Under the pieces are notes generated by a model, which saw only the letters and a list, made by a program, of their open reading frames with translations, had not been told where the DNA came from and did no database searches. Below are positions 29,135-38,439 of a stretch of DNA of 64,000 bases, in pieces (position 1 is the stretch's first letter; each line of letters begins with the position of its first letter). The stretch comes from Roseateles chitinivorans (GTDB taxonomy: Bacteria > Pseudomonadota > Gammaproteobacteria > Burkholderiales > Burkholderiaceae_C), in assembly GCF_002761755.1 (NCBI RefSeq), contig NZ_PEOG01000015.1, positions 43,517 through 107,516 of the forward strand. Direction: 5' to 3'. Position numbers and translations under genes: made by a program.

Positions 29135-31624
29135 TCAGAGCCCCTGCAGCAGGCGCGGCAGCACCGCCATCAGCGCGTCGAGCTGATCGCCGTCCAGCCA
29201 GGCCGGCGCGGCATCCAGCCAGTCGGGGAAGCTCACGCCGTCGCGCTGCGCGCGCAGCACGGCGGCATCGAGCGAACCCTCGATCAGCAGCAGCGCCGCC
29301 GGCACGCCGCAGGCGTCGTCGCCGCAGACGGCCTCGACGCGATGCGCCAGCACGGCCGGCTGCCAGGGCAGGTCCGCATGCACGATGGCGACGCGATCCT
29401 CGGCCAGGGCCCCGTCCGGCAGGCTGCCGAGCGCATCGTCGCTGGCCAGCAGCACACCGGCCTCGGCGGACCGCCAGGTCGACAGCGCGGCCGCACGCGC
29501 CGCCGGTGCATCGCCCGCCCGCAGGCGCTGCGGCGGCAGGCGCCGCAACTGCGGCGACATCGACAGGCTGTCCAGCAGCGTCTCCGACCGTGCGCACACC
29601 ACCAGGCGCGCGGCGGCAGGAACGGCGCCCTGGACCCATTCGCGACGCAGCCCGAGCACCGCCTCGGCCTTGGCCGCCAGCGCCTGGCGGGACGCCGGCG
29701 GCAGCAGCGACAAGGCCTCCAGCAACTGCTGCTGCTCGGCGCTGGACAGGAAACGCAGCGCGGTCCAGCGCTCGATCAGCTGGCGCAGCTGCTTCAGCGG
29801 CGCAGCCGGCAGGCTGGCGCCGTTCGCGCCGGCGCCATCGAGCCACAGCGGCGACAGCAACGCAGCAGGCAACTGGTCCGCCAGTTCGCGCTTGCGGCGC
29901 GAGAGCAGCACGGACTCGAGCGCCTCGCGCTTGAGCTTCTTGCCGGCGTCGTCGGGCAGCGCCCGCAGCCGCGCGAGCGGGCCACGGCGCATGTCGTCGA
30001 GCCAGTCGATCCATTCGACCAGGCGCGCATCGGCCAGCGGCTCCTGGTGAGCGATCAGCAGCAGCTGCGGGGCAGGCACGGCACGCAGCGCCGCCAGGCG
30101 CTCCGAGTCGACCGACTCGATCCCGTCGACGATCAGCAGCGCCGCCTGCGGCTTCGCCGGCGGCGTCGCGGCGACGGTCACCGACTTCGCCTCGTCGCCG
30201 AGCCAGCGCGTCAGGTCTCGCCGCCAGGCGGCATGCGCGGGCTCCGGAGCGATGACGACGGCCGGCTTCACGCCGAAGCATTCGCCCCACAGCCGGATGG
30301 CGGCGATGGCCGCGCCGCGCTGCCCCAGTCCCAGGTCGTCGGCCACGAGGGCGCGGCCAGCGCAGACGGCGAACAGCGCCGCCTCCCAGGCATGGACCGG
30401 CAACTCGTCGCGCAGCAGCGCGCGCATCGCGGCGCCATCGGACATCGCGGCTTCGATCCGTTGCACCCGCGCCTGCGCATCGCGACCGCAGGCCAGCTGC
30501 GGCCACACCGGCGCATCCACGCGCAGCGCGACGCCCAGCGACCGCGCCTCGCTCAGCAATCGCTGCAGCCAGGCATGACCGCCCTCGGCGGAGCGGCGCA
30601 GTTGCTCGTCCAGACCCTCCTGCTCACGCAGGCGATCGGGCACCTCACGACCACACACCCATTGCAGCAGCCGCTGCGGCCCGGGCACCAGCCAGACCTC
30701 GGCCTCGCGCGCGGGCCAGCCGGCGTCGAGCGCCTCCTGCTGGGCCGCGTCGAACAGCGACAGCAGGTGCTCGCCGTGCTCGCAAGTGCCCTGATCGAGA
30801 TAGCCCGCGCAATCACAGCGCCAGGTCTGGCGGCCGAGCAGGCGCAGACGGCAGGTCGTGCCGGTCAGGCCGTCGCGCAGCTCGTAATCGCCGAACACGC
30901 CGTCGTCCTCGCGCGCACCGAGCGTGAAGCGCGGCGGCTCCGCCGGCATCGCCTCGACCTCGGGCTGGACCTTCGACCTGCGACGGCCCTTGTGGGGAGT
31001 GCCGCTCTCGCCGTTCTCCGTGGCCACGACTTCGGCTTCGGCTTCGGTCGAGGCCTCGGCGTCGGTCGGAACTGCGGCTTCGGTGGGAGCTTCGGCCTCG
31101 GTCGAAGCTGCGGCTTCCGTCGAGGCTTCGGCGTCGGTCGGAGCTGCTGCGCCGAAAGGGACTTCGGCGCCGGTGGGGGCTACGGCGTCGGTCGAAGCTG
31201 CGGTGTCGGTCGAGGCTCCGGCATGGCCCTCGGCGACGGCCACGCGCTTGCGGGCCGGTCGCTTCTTCGGCGCGGGCGCGGGATCGGCCGGTTCGGCAAC
31301 GGCTTCAGCTGCAGCCTCGCCGTCCGCCACCGGCTCTGGCACTGGCTCGATCGCAACCGGCGCCGGCGCCGCTGCCGCCGCCTTGGCGCGGGCGGCGCGC
31401 TTGCGCGCGGGCTTCGGCGTCATCGGCTCGGCAGGCGCCACGGCGGGGTCGGTCTCGTCGGGCGCAGTCCGCGTGACCGCATCGGTCGCGGCATCGGTCA
31501 CCGCTTCGATCACTGCATCGGCCGCCAGATCGGCTGCCGCATCGGTCACGGGCGGCGTCGCCGCCTCGTCAACCGCTCGGGTCTTGCGCGCCGCCGGGCG
31601 GCGGCGTTGGGTTGTCGTCGTCAT
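29135..31624 (-). CDS. SNF2-like protein with SWIM zinc finger and degenerate ATPase motifs
   Basis: 829 residues from the ATG at 31624. A low-complexity N-terminal region (about 1-230, Ala/Pro/Thr/Glu repeats with KKRPARKR patches) precedes a SWIM-type zinc finger WRCDCAGYLDQGTCEHG (268-284; C270, C272, C281, H283). An SNF2-like double RecA region follows, but the Walker A equivalent reads VADDLGLGQRGAAI (427-440) with Q-R in place of K-T. The Walker B/DEAH equivalent reads LLIVDGIE (496-503). The second lobe lacks the usual GGxGLNL and QxxxRxxR motifs. It is therefore probably unable to hydrolyse ATP. The N terminus overlaps the end of pabBC by 56 bp in another frame; an ATG at 31423 would avoid this overlap. 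Confidence 0.78.
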   Translation of the reverse strand: MTTTTQRRRPAARKTRAVDEAATPPVTDAAADLAADAVIEAVTDAATDAVTRTAPDETDPAVAPAEPMTPKPARKRAARAKAAAAAPAPVAIEPVPEPVADGEAAAEAVAEPADPAPAPKKRPARKRVAVAEGHAGASTDTAASTDAVAPTGAEVPFGAAAPTDAEASTEAAASTEAEAPTEAAVPTDAEASTEAEAEVVATENGESGTPHKGRRRSKVQPEVEAMPAEPPRFTLGAREDDGVFGDYELRDGLTGTTCRLRLLGRQTWRCDCAGYLDQGTCEHGEHLLSLFDAAQQEALDAGWPAREAEVWLVPGPQRLLQWVCGREVPDRLREQEGLDEQLRRSAEGGHAWLQRLLSEARSLGVALRVDAPVWPQLACGRDAQARVQRIEAAMSDGAAMRALLRDELPVHAWEAALFAVCAGRALVADDLGLGQRGAAIAAIRLWGECFGVKPAVVIAPEPAHAAWRRDLTRWLGDEAKSVTVAATPPAKPQAALLIVDGIESVDSERLAALRAVPAPQLLLIAHQEPLADARLVEWIDWLDDMRRGPLARLRALPDDAGKKLKREALESVLLSRRKRELADQLPAALLSPLWLDGAGANGASLPAAPLKQLRQLIERWTALRFLSSAEQQQLLEALSLLPPASRQALAAKAEAVLGLRREWVQGAVPAAARLVVCARSETLLDSLSMSPQLRRLPPQRLRAGDAPAARAAALSTWRSAEAGVLLASDDALGSLPDGALAEDRVAIVHADLPWQPAVLAHRVEAVCGDDACGVPAALLLIEGSLDAAVLRAQRDGVSFPDWLDAAPAWLDGDQLDALMAVLPRLLQGL
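31025..31240. repeat. Imperfect tandem repeats coding Ala/Glu/Thr-rich linker
   Basis: Within the N terminus of the SNF2-like gene, units such as GCTTCGGCCTCGGTCGAAGC recur with small changes at 18 to 36 bp spacing, translating as repeated ASTEA and PTDAE blocks. This is a slippage-prone linker and is likely to vary in length. Confidence 0.6.
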
Positions 31625-33530
31625 GAAGGTCCTCGTGCCGCAGCCGCGCCTCGCGCCAGCCCCGGACACCGTTGAAGATGGCGAGCGCATGCGCCCGCCG
31701 CAGATCGTGCAAGGTCAGCCGCGCCTCGCGCAGCCGGCCTTGCTCCAGCAGTTCCTCGCGCAGCGTGCCGGGCAGCAGGCCGGCCTCGGCGCGCGGCGTC
31801 AGCCACGGCCCGTCCGGCGCCAGTTGCAGCGCGAGGTTGGTCAGGCAGCCCTCGGTGAGCTCGCCCTCCCGGTTGAACAGCAGCACGTCGAAGCAGTCCG
31901 CCGGCTTCGCGTCCAGGAAGGCCTGGTACACCTCGCGGCGCGTCGTCTTGTGCTGGATGAATTCGGCCTCGGGACCGCGGGCGTCGATCGGGCCGCGCGC
32001 GAGCGCCACCACCAGCGGCCCCTCCCCCGCGCCGTCGTGACCGGCGGCCGGCAAGGCCTGGACCGCGTCGGTGAAGCTGCCGTCGCGCGCCAGCGTCAGC
32101 CGCACGCGCCACACGCCGCGCGGATGCCGCTGCGCGATCTCCACCAGCCGCGCCTTGGCCGCGTCCGCCGACCAGGCCAGCCCGAAGTGGCGCGCCGTGC
32201 GCTGCATGCGCGCCAGATGCCGCGCCGCACGCTCGAACTCCCCTTCCTCGAGCCGCATCGTCTCCAGCGCCTCGATGGGCGCACGCGCCCGGGTCAGGAA
32301 GCGCGACTTCGCGCGCCACTCGTCGATCTCGCCACGCGCGAGGGAATCGAGCGTGATGCCGCTGCCCACGCCGCAGCGCAGCGCGCGCCCCGTCTGCTCG
32401 ACGGTGCGGATCGGCACGTTGAAAGTGACCGCCCCACCCGGCTGCAGCATCCCGAGTGCGCCGCAGTACCAGCCGCGCGGGCCGGGCTCGAGCTCGTCGA
32501 TGACCTCCATCGCGCGCTTCTTGGGCGCGCCGGTGATCGAGCCGCAGGGGAACAGCGCCGCCATCACCTCATCCAGCGCGAGCCCGGCACGCGTGACCGC
32601 GCTGATCGTGGAGGTCATCTGCCACACCGTGGGCAAGGCATGCAGCTCGAACAGCCGCGGCACCCGCACCGAGCCGGGCACCGCCACGCGCGACAGGTCG
32701 TTGCGCAGCAGGTCCACGATCATGAGGTTCTCGGCGCGCTCCTTGGCGCTGGTGCGCAGGTAGGCTTGTGCGGCTTCATCGCCGGCGCGGTCGCGGCCGC
32801 GCGGCGCCGTGCCCTTCATCGGCTGGGCCGACAGCAGCCAGGTGTGGCTGGCCTGCGGCGCCTCGGGCAGCGGGCGCCAGTCGAAGAACAGCTCCGGCGA
32901 GACGCTGGCGACGCTGCTCGAGTCGCCGCCCTCGCCTGTGCGCAGGAACAGGGCGAAACCGCCTGGCTGCGCCGCGTGCAGCGCGAAGAAGTGCAGGACG
33001 GGATCGAAGTCGCCTCCGTCGGCTGCGTCGGCTGCGTCGGCGCCGACCGTCTCCGCGGCCAGTCGCGTCGTCAGGTTGACCTGGTAGCAGTCGCCGGCGC
33101 GGATGTACTCGCGGATGCGCTCGACCTGCGCCTGCTCGTCGGCATCCGCCTGCGCGTCGCGCCAGGCGGTCATCGGATGCGCGCGTCTCGCACCCGCCGC
33201 GGCAAGCGCCTCCGGCCACGGGACGGGCGGCTCCTGCCAGACATGGAATTCCGCCAGCGGCGCCTCCCCGGCCGGGCGCGTGCGCAGCACCGGATCGAGC
33301 GCGCCGGCCGCCTCGTAACGCAGCCCGCCCAGCACCCATGCGCCGGCACGCGCCGCGGCATGCGCCAGGCGCAGCACGGCGCGCAGCCGGTCGGCATCAT
33401 GGGCGACCAGCCGCTGCGCCGGCGGCGCGAAGAAGGCGCCACGCAGGCGCTCGCCGTCCTCGCGAGCCAGCGGATGGCGCGGAAAGTCGAAAGCCGCCCA
33501 CAGGTCCTGGGGGCGGAGCGGGATGTCCAT
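31569..33530 (-). CDS. pabB: Aminodeoxychorismate synthase component I fused to aminodeoxychorismate lyase
   Basis: A 653-residue fusion that makes 4-aminobenzoate for folate. Residues 1 to about 395 are PabB: CGSITGAPKKRAMEVIDELE, YCGALGMLQPGGAVTFNVPI and GSGITLDSLARGEIDEW are chorismate-binding motifs. Residues about 400-653 are PabC, a class IV PLP enzyme, with the Schiff-base lysine in QHKTTRREVYQAF, then LFNREGELTEGCLTNLAL and a closing PGTLREELLEQG. PabB adds ammonia (from PabA, encoded elsewhere) to chorismate; PabC then releases pyruvate. The gene's last 56 bp overlap the next gene in a different frame. Confidence 0.94.
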   Translation of the reverse strand: MDIPLRPQDLWAAFDFPRHPLAREDGERLRGAFFAPPAQRLVAHDADRLRAVLRLAHAAARAGAWVLGGLRYEAAGALDPVLRTRPAGEAPLAEFHVWQEPPVPWPEALAAAGARRAHPMTAWRDAQADADEQAQVERIREYIRAGDCYQVNLTTRLAAETVGADAADAADGGDFDPVLHFFALHAAQPGGFALFLRTGEGGDSSSVASVSPELFFDWRPLPEAPQASHTWLLSAQPMKGTAPRGRDRAGDEAAQAYLRTSAKERAENLMIVDLLRNDLSRVAVPGSVRVPRLFELHALPTVWQMTSTISAVTRAGLALDEVMAALFPCGSITGAPKKRAMEVIDELEPGPRGWYCGALGMLQPGGAVTFNVPIRTVEQTGRALRCGVGSGITLDSLARGEIDEWRAKSRFLTRARAPIEALETMRLEEGEFERAARHLARMQRTARHFGLAWSADAAKARLVEIAQRHPRGVWRVRLTLARDGSFTDAVQALPAAGHDGAGEGPLVVALARGPIDARGPEAEFIQHKTTRREVYQAFLDAKPADCFDVLLFNREGELTEGCLTNLALQLAPDGPWLTPRAEAGLLPGTLREELLEQGRLREARLTLHDLRRAHALAIFNGVRGWREARLRHEDLHDDDNPTPPPGGAQDPSG

Positions 33531-33593
33531 CGGAGCCTCAGCCGCGCGCGGGCGCGTTCCTCGTCGGGGGCGTCGACATGCCAGTCGCGGCGC

Positions 33594-34160
33594 TCAGTCC
33601 AGCTTCAGGAACTGCTCGCGGTAATGGATCAGCTCGTCGATGGACTCGTGGATGTCCGCCATCGCGGTGTGCTTCTGGGTCTTCTTGAAGCCCTCCAGCG
33701 CAGCGGGCTTCCAGCGGCGCGCCAGTTCCTTGAGCGTGGACACGTCGAGGTTGCGGTAGTGGAAGAAGTCTTCCAGCTTGGGCATGTAGTTGGCCAGGAA
33801 GCGACGGTCCTGGCAGATCGAGTTGCCGCACATCGGCGACTTGCCGGCCGGCACATAGGCCTTCAGGAAATCGATGACCTGCTGCTCGGCATCCGCCTCG
33901 GCGATCGTCGACGCCTTGACGCGGTCGATCAGGCCGCTCTTGCCGTGCGTGCCCTTGTTCCAGGCGTCCATGCCGTCCAGCGTGGCGTCGGACTGATGGA
34001 TGGCGAAGACCGGGCCCTCGACGCGCACCGTCAACTGCGCGTCGGTGACCACCACGGCGATCTCGATGATGCGGTCCTTGTCCGGGAACAGGCCGGTCAT
34101 CTCCAGGTCGATCCAGATCAGGTTCTGGTCGTTCAGCGGCAGCACGGGGTTCTCGCTCAT
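33594..34160 (-). CDS. orn: Oligoribonuclease
   Basis: 188 residues from the ATG at 34160. A DEDDh 3'-5' exonuclease with WIDLEMTGL (17-24; D18, E20) as ExoI motif, then [28 protein letters not shown] (ExoII) and [14 protein letters not shown] (ExoIII with the catalytic His). Orn degrades 2-5 nt RNA and pGpG and is usually essential. The length matches the family. It is divergent from the M48 protease gene, leaving a shared 173-bp promoter region. Confidence 0.96.
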   Translation of the reverse strand: MSENPVLPLNDQNLIWIDLEMTGLFPDKDRIIEIAVVVTDAQLTVRVEGPVFAIHQSDATLDGMDAWNKGTHGKSGLIDRVKASTIAEADAEQQVIDFLKAYVPAGKSPMCGNSICQDRRFLANYMPKLEDFFHYRNLDVSTLKELARRWKPAALEGFKKTQKHTAMADIHESIDELIHYREQFLKLD

Positions 34161-34333
34161 GGCGATGTCCTTGTCTTGTCGGGTCGGGTGGGCGGCGACG
34201 GAAGCGGCGCCTGCGCCGGCCGTCGGCCATCGGAATGGCGCGGATTGTCGCAGCCTTGGCGCGCTTCCCGGCAACTTCCCCAACGGGGGCAACGGCGTCA
34301 CCGGCCGGGCCCGTGGACCTACACTCCCCGCCC

Positions 34334-35686
34334 ATGCAGATCTCTCCCGCGGCGCTCGCCGCCGCGCCGGCGCCTTCCGCGCTGGCTTCCTCCCCGCTCG
34401 CGCTGACCGCGGCCTTCGTGGCCGCGGTGATCGTCTCCTTCCTGGTCAAGCTCTGGCTGTCCTCGCGCCAGATGCGCCACGTCGCCCGCCACCGCGGCAC
34501 GGTGCCGGCGGCCTTCGTCGGCACCGTGCCGCTGTCCGCGCACCAGAAGGCCGCCGACTACACCATCGCCCGTGGCCGCTTCGGCATGCTGCACCTGGCC
34601 TGGGACACGGCGCTGCTGATCGGCTGGACGCTGCTCGGCGGGCTGGACCTGCTGAACCAGTGGGCCCTGTCCTGGCGCGAGGAACTCGGCCCGATGGGCT
34701 ACCAGCTCGCGCTGCTGGCCCTGTTCGGGCTGCTGTCAGGCCTGCTCGACCTGCCCTGGTCGCTCTACAACACCTTCCGCCTGGAAGAGCGCTTCGGCTT
34801 CAACCGCACGACGCTGCGGCTCTTCATCGTCGACGGCCTCAAGGGCCTGGCCGTGGGCGCGCTGCTCGGGCTGCCGATCGCGGCGCTGATCCTGTGGCTG
34901 ATGGCACAGGCGGGCAGCCTGTGGTGGCTGTGGGCCTGGGGCGCCTGGATGGGCTTCAACCTGCTGATGCTGGTGATCTATCCCACCGTCATCGCGCCGC
35001 TGTTCAACAAGTTCCAGCCGCTGGAGGACGCCGCGCTGCGCGAGCGCGTCCAGACGCTGATGCAGCGCTGCGGCTTCGCGGCCAAGGGCCTGTTCGTGAT
35101 GGACGGCAGCCGGCGCTCGGCGCATGGCAACGCCTACTTCACCGGACTGGGCGCGGCCAAGCGGGTGGTGTTCTTCGACACCCTGCTCGCGCGGCTCGAT
35201 CCCTCCGAGGTCGAAGCGGTGCTCGCCCATGAACTGGGCCACTTCAAGCGCCGCCATGTGCTGCAGCGCATGGCGCTGATGTTCGCGCTCAGCCTGGGCG
35301 GCTTCGCGCTGCTGGGCTGGCTCAGCGCGCAGGCGGGCTTCTACCTCGGCCTGGGCGTGCGCCCCAGCCTGGAGGCGCCCAATGACGCGCTCGCGCTGCT
35401 GCTGATCATGCTGGCGCTGCCGCCGTTCGCCTTCTTCCTGACGCCGCTGATGTCGCTGTGGTCGCGCCGCCACGAGTTCGAGGCCGATGCCTATGCCTGC
35501 GCCCAGGCCAGCGGCGCCGACCTGTCGCAGGCGCTGCTCAAGCTGCACGAGGACAACGCCGGCACGCTGACGCCCGACCCGCTGTTCGCGCGCTTCTATT
35601 ACTCGCATCCGCCGGCCAGCGAGCGGCTCGCGGCGATCGCGTCGCTGTCGGGCTCGCCGGCCGCGCCGACAGGACAAGCCGCATGA
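34334..35686 (+). CDS. M48-family (Ste24-like) membrane zinc protease
   Basis: 450 residues from the ATG at 34334. Hydrophobic TM segments flank the catalytic site. The zinc motif is [11 protein letters not shown] with a downstream Glu in [11 protein letters not shown], and the conserved substrate-side [18 protein letters not shown] precedes it. This is the M48 plan of Ste24/HtpX-like proteases, which remove damaged membrane proteins or cleave CAAX-like substrates. The stop overlaps the rsgA start by ATGA, so the protease and GTPase genes are coupled; no functional link is obvious. Confidence 0.9.
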   Translation: MQISPAALAAAPAPSALASSPLALTAAFVAAVIVSFLVKLWLSSRQMRHVARHRGTVPAAFVGTVPLSAHQKAADYTIARGRFGMLHLAWDTALLIGWTLLGGLDLLNQWALSWREELGPMGYQLALLALFGLLSGLLDLPWSLYNTFRLEERFGFNRTTLRLFIVDGLKGLAVGALLGLPIAALILWLMAQAGSLWWLWAWGAWMGFNLLMLVIYPTVIAPLFNKFQPLEDAALRERVQTLMQRCGFAAKGLFVMDGSRRSAHGNAYFTGLGAAKRVVFFDTLLARLDPSEVEAVLAHELGHFKRRHVLQRMALMFALSLGGFALLGWLSAQAGFYLGLGVRPSLEAPNDALALLLIMLALPPFAFFLTPLMSLWSRRHEFEADAYACAQASGADLSQALLKLHEDNAGTLTPDPLFARFYYSHPPASERLAAIASLSGSPAAPTGQAA

Positions 35687-36588
35687 GCAAGGCCCCGCAG
35701 ACCGGCCTGGTGGTGCGCGGGCATGGCCGTCACTACGTCGTCGAAGATCAGGACGGGCAGCGCATCCACTGCCTGACCCGCGGCAAGAAGAGCGATTGCG
35801 TCGTCGGCGACCGGGTGCGCTGGATGCGCAGCAGCGAGCACGAGGGCGTGATCGAGAAGGTCGAGCCGCGGCGCAACCTGCTGTTCCGCCAGGACGAGTG
35901 GAAGACCAAGAGCTTCGCCGCCAACCTGGACCGGCTGCTGATCCTGGTGGCGGTGGAGCCGCAGTTCTCCGAATCGCAGCTCACCCGCGCGCTGATCGCG
36001 GCGCAGAGCGCCGGCATCACCGCCGACATCGTGCTCAACAAGACCGACCTGCCCGGCGCCCAGGCCGCGCGCGAGCGGCTCGCGCCGTACACGGCGATGG
36101 GCCAGCGGGTGCTGGAGCTCAGCCTGAAGGGTCGCCCGGACGAATCGCGGGAGGTACTGCGCCCGCTGCTGCACGGCCAGGCGACGCTGGTGCTGGGCCC
36201 CAGCGGCACTGGCAAGAGCACGCTGATCAACCTGCTGGTGCCCGATGCACAGGCGCAGGTGGGCGAGATCTCGCAGGCGCTGAACTCGGGGCGCCACACG
36301 ACGACCACGACGCAGTGGTACTGGATGGACGCGGGGCGTGAGGACGCGCTGATCGATTCACCGGGCTTCCAGGAATTCGGCCTGCGCCAGATCGCCGCGC
36401 CGGACCTGGCGAGCTACATGCCCGATTTCAAGCCCTACCTGGGCGAGTGCCGCTTCCACAACTGCAGCCACCGGCATGAGCCGGGCTGCGCGGTGCTGGT
36501 GGCGGTCGAGGCGGGAGCAATCAGTCCCTCGCGCTATCGCATCTACGACGAGCTCTGGGACGAGCTGAGCGCGCCGCCGAAGTATTGA
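35683..36588 (+). CDS. rsgA: Ribosome small subunit-dependent GTPase A
   Basis: A 301-residue, circularly permuted GTPase. Order: OB-fold (CLTRGKKSDCVVGDRVRWM), then G4 LNKTD before G1 LGPSGTGKSTLIN and G3 DSPGFQEF, ending in the Cys/His zinc domain CRFHNCSHRHEPGCAV. RsgA acts in late 30S assembly, checking 16S rRNA maturation with GTP hydrolysis. The length and all motifs are standard. Overlaps the protease gene by 4 bp. Confidence 0.96.
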   Translation: MSKAPQTGLVVRGHGRHYVVEDQDGQRIHCLTRGKKSDCVVGDRVRWMRSSEHEGVIEKVEPRRNLLFRQDEWKTKSFAANLDRLLILVAVEPQFSESQLTRALIAAQSAGITADIVLNKTDLPGAQAARERLAPYTAMGQRVLELSLKGRPDESREVLRPLLHGQATLVLGPSGTGKSTLINLLVPDAQAQVGEISQALNSGRHTTTTTQWYWMDAGREDALIDSPGFQEFGLRQIAAPDLASYMPDFKPYLGECRFHNCSHRHEPGCAVLVAVEAGAISPSRYRIYDELWDELSAPPKY

Positions 36589-36599
36589 GCGCCGCGCGG

Positions 36600-36899
36600 T
36601 CAGCGCTCCAGACGGGGATCGCCGTTGGGGACCTCGCGCACCTCGGCATCGATGATGTCGCCTTGCGGCTGATGAGCACGCCCACCGGCCGCGCCACGGA
36701 AGGCCTGCGAGCGGAACTGCGCCGCGCGCTGGAACGCCGCCGTGTGCAGCGTCGGCCTGCGGCCGCGGATCAGGCTCCACAGCAGCACCCCGCCGAAGAT
36801 CACCAGCCCGGCGGCCAGCACCACCAGGAACAGCACCAGGGAAGCCACCGCCAGCATCAGGCGGGCGGCGATCGAGACAAGCGTGGAGAGAGCGTTCAT
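36600..36899 (-). CDS. Small membrane protein of unknown function
   Basis: 99 residues from the ATG at 36899, which has AAGGA 5-9 bp upstream. It is a tiny protein: a strongly hydrophobic double segment (residues 12-45, MLAVASLVLFLVVLAAGLVI) followed by a basic, Gln/Arg-rich cytosolic tail. I do not recognise a family. It lies convergent to rsgA with only 11 bp between stops, and follows the SDR gene on the same strand. Confidence 0.7.
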   Translation of the reverse strand: MNALSTLVSIAARLMLAVASLVLFLVVLAAGLVIFGGVLLWSLIRGRRPTLHTAAFQRAAQFRSQAFRGAAGGRAHQPQGDIIDAEVREVPNGDPRLER

Positions 36900-36954
36900 C
36901 GGTCCTTCAGATCGGGGCGATCGCACGGATTCAAGTCTTCGAGGAGGTCGGCAA

Positions 36955-37785
36955 TCAGCCGCGGCCAATGTAGGGCATCTTGGTCGCCATCACCGTCAGG
37001 AAAGGCACGTTGGCCGACAGCGGCAATCCCGCCATGTAAAGCACGGCGCTGGCGGCATGGCCGACGTCCATCACCGGTTCCACCATCGTGCCGCCATGCG
37101 CCTGCGGCACGCCCTGCTTGAAGCGCTGGGTCAGGTCGGTCTCGGCGTTGCCGATGTCGATCTGGCCGGCGGCGATGTCGTGCCGGCGGCCGTCCAGCGC
37201 CAGCGTCTTGGTCAGGCCAGTGATCGCATGCTTGGTCGACGTATAGGCGATCGAGCCTGGCCGCGGCACATGCGCCGAGATCGAGCCGTTGTTGACGATG
37301 CGCCCGCCACGCGGCGATTGCCGCTTCATCAGGCCGAAGGCCGCGCGGGCGCAGAGGAAGCTGCCGGTCAGGTTGACGTCGACGACGGCTCGCCAGGTCT
37401 CCAGGCTCATCTCGTCGATGTCGGACGCAGGCGCGCCACGACCGGCGTTGTTGAACAGGAAGTCGAGCCGCCCCCAGCGGCGCTCGATCGCGTCGAAAGC
37501 GGCGGTGACCTGCGCCTCGTCGGCGACATCGGCGGGCAGCACCAGCGCGCGTTCCGGCGCGAGCGCCGCGGTCTCGCGCAGCCTCTCCTCCCGCCGCCCG
37601 AGCAGGGCGACCTGCCAACCGGCCTGCATCAGCGCCTGCGCGGCCGCACGGCCAATGCCCGAGCCAGCGCCCGTCACGGCGGCGAAGCGGGTCTGCTGGG
37701 GAGAAGCCGCCGCGAGCGGAACGACTTCAGGCGAGGGCGTCACGTGGGCAGCGACGGGATCGAGGGCGGCGTGGGCAGAGTCCAT
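36955..37785 (-). CDS. Short-chain dehydrogenase/reductase
   Basis: 276 residues from the ATG at 37785. Classical SDR: cofactor loop [18 protein letters not shown] motif (FLFNNAGRG), catalytic Ser/Tyr/Lys in [26 protein letters not shown]. The Gly-rich loop followed by a basic residue in LLGRREERL suggests NADP(H). The substrate is not predictable. The N-terminal 37 residues precede the fold and are likely flexible. The 5' end overlaps a candidate 73-residue ORF. Confidence 0.88.
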   Translation of the reverse strand: MDSAHAALDPVAAHVTPSPEVVPLAAASPQQTRFAAVTGAGSGIGRAAAQALMQAGWQVALLGRREERLRETAALAPERALVLPADVADEAQVTAAFDAIERRWGRLDFLFNNAGRGAPASDIDEMSLETWRAVVDVNLTGSFLCARAAFGLMKRQSPRGGRIVNNGSISAHVPRPGSIAYTSTKHAITGLTKTLALDGRRHDIAAGQIDIGNAETDLTQRFKQGVPQAHGGTMVEPVMDVGHAASAVLYMAGLPLSANVPFLTVMATKMPYIGRG

Positions 37786-37961
37786 CCCCGCATCATAGGG
37801 AGCGGGGAGGAAGCCGGCAGCCACGCGAGGGACGCGCCCGCGCGATCCGCACCCGCCGCATTCAGCGGTGCTGGCCAGGACAGGCGGATGCCCGAGGCCG
37901 GATCCAACTCGACGGCCGCGTCGGCGACGCGGCGCGCCAGGAAGCTCGCCAGGCCGCTCAT
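37740..37961 (-). CDS. Candidate small protein coupled to the TonB-box-like gene
   Basis: A 73-codon frame starting at 37961 that overlaps the preceding gene by ATGA and the SDR start by 46 bp. It has no recognised domain; residues 3-20 are helical ([18 protein letters not shown]) and the rest is Pro-rich. The overlap resembles true coupling, but GC-rich DNA easily gives such frames, so this is tentative. Confidence 0.35.
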   Translation of the reverse strand: MSGLASFLARRVADAAVELDPASGIRLSWPAPLNAAGADRAGASLAWLPASSPLPMMRGWTLPTPPSIPSLPT

Positions 37962-38233
37962 CGCGCCGCCACCTGTTCACCGTCCAGGCCCGGGTCGGCC
38001 CGGCGGCCGGTCACCACCACCGTCGGCAGCGTCTGGACCTCGCCAGCGGCGCGCAGCGCGGCCAGCGTCGGCGCGGACTTGCCGTTGATGACCACCGTCG
38101 GCAGGCGCTCGGGCTGGCCGGCGCGGCTGGGCAGCGCCATCAGCAGGCCGGCGGCGATGCCGGCCCCGATCCCGATCAGGGCGGCGAGGCGCTTCAGGCT
38201 CGCGAAACGGTCGTGGCAGCGAATGGTGTTCAT
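37958..38233 (-). CDS. Small membrane-anchored protein with two TonB-box-like motifs
   Basis: 91 residues from the ATG at 38233. A single hydrophobic segment (about residues 14-35, [20 protein letters not shown]) is followed by a short Arg/Gly-rich tail. The tail contains LPTVVING (44-51) and [10 protein letters not shown] (69-78). Both resemble TonB boxes (consensus near E-T-V-V-V-T). If the tail is periplasmic it could engage TonB. No family name is recognised. Confidence 0.62.
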   Translation of the reverse strand: MNTIRCHDRFASLKRLAALIGIGAGIAAGLLMALPSRAGQPERLPTVVINGKSAPTLAALRAAGEVQTLPTVVVTGRRADPGLDGEQVAAR

Positions 38234-38396
38234 CTTGTCCTCCAGGGGCCGCGGGCTTGTTCTTGCGGCATGGGGCGAACTGTCGCAGGGGTTTACCCCT
38301 AGCAAAAGTCTGCTGCGACCAACACGTTGTTGCTAGCGACGAACTGCGGCGGAGCGCGATGAACGGCGCCCGGGAGCAGGGTTTACCCGAAACGGC

Positions 38397-38418
38397 GAGG
38401 GCCCCTTACGGGGCCCTC
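38397..38418 (-). terminator. Hairpin downstream of the M3 peptidase gene
   Basis: GAGGGCCCC (38397-38405) and GGGGCCCTC (38410-38418) form a perfect 9-bp stem with a 4-base loop, 22 bp past the peptidase stop. No long U-run follows on the minus strand, so termination could need Rho. Nothing else was seen in the 206 bp up to 38233. Confidence 0.5.
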
Positions 38419-38439
38419 GTCCGGGGGGCTCGGCCCCAT

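Noticed and set aside
36600..36968. An upstream start at 36968 for the small membrane protein
   Set aside because: The 23 extra residues are shadow-like and the ATG at 36899 has AAGGA at the proper distance and begins the hydrophobic segment.
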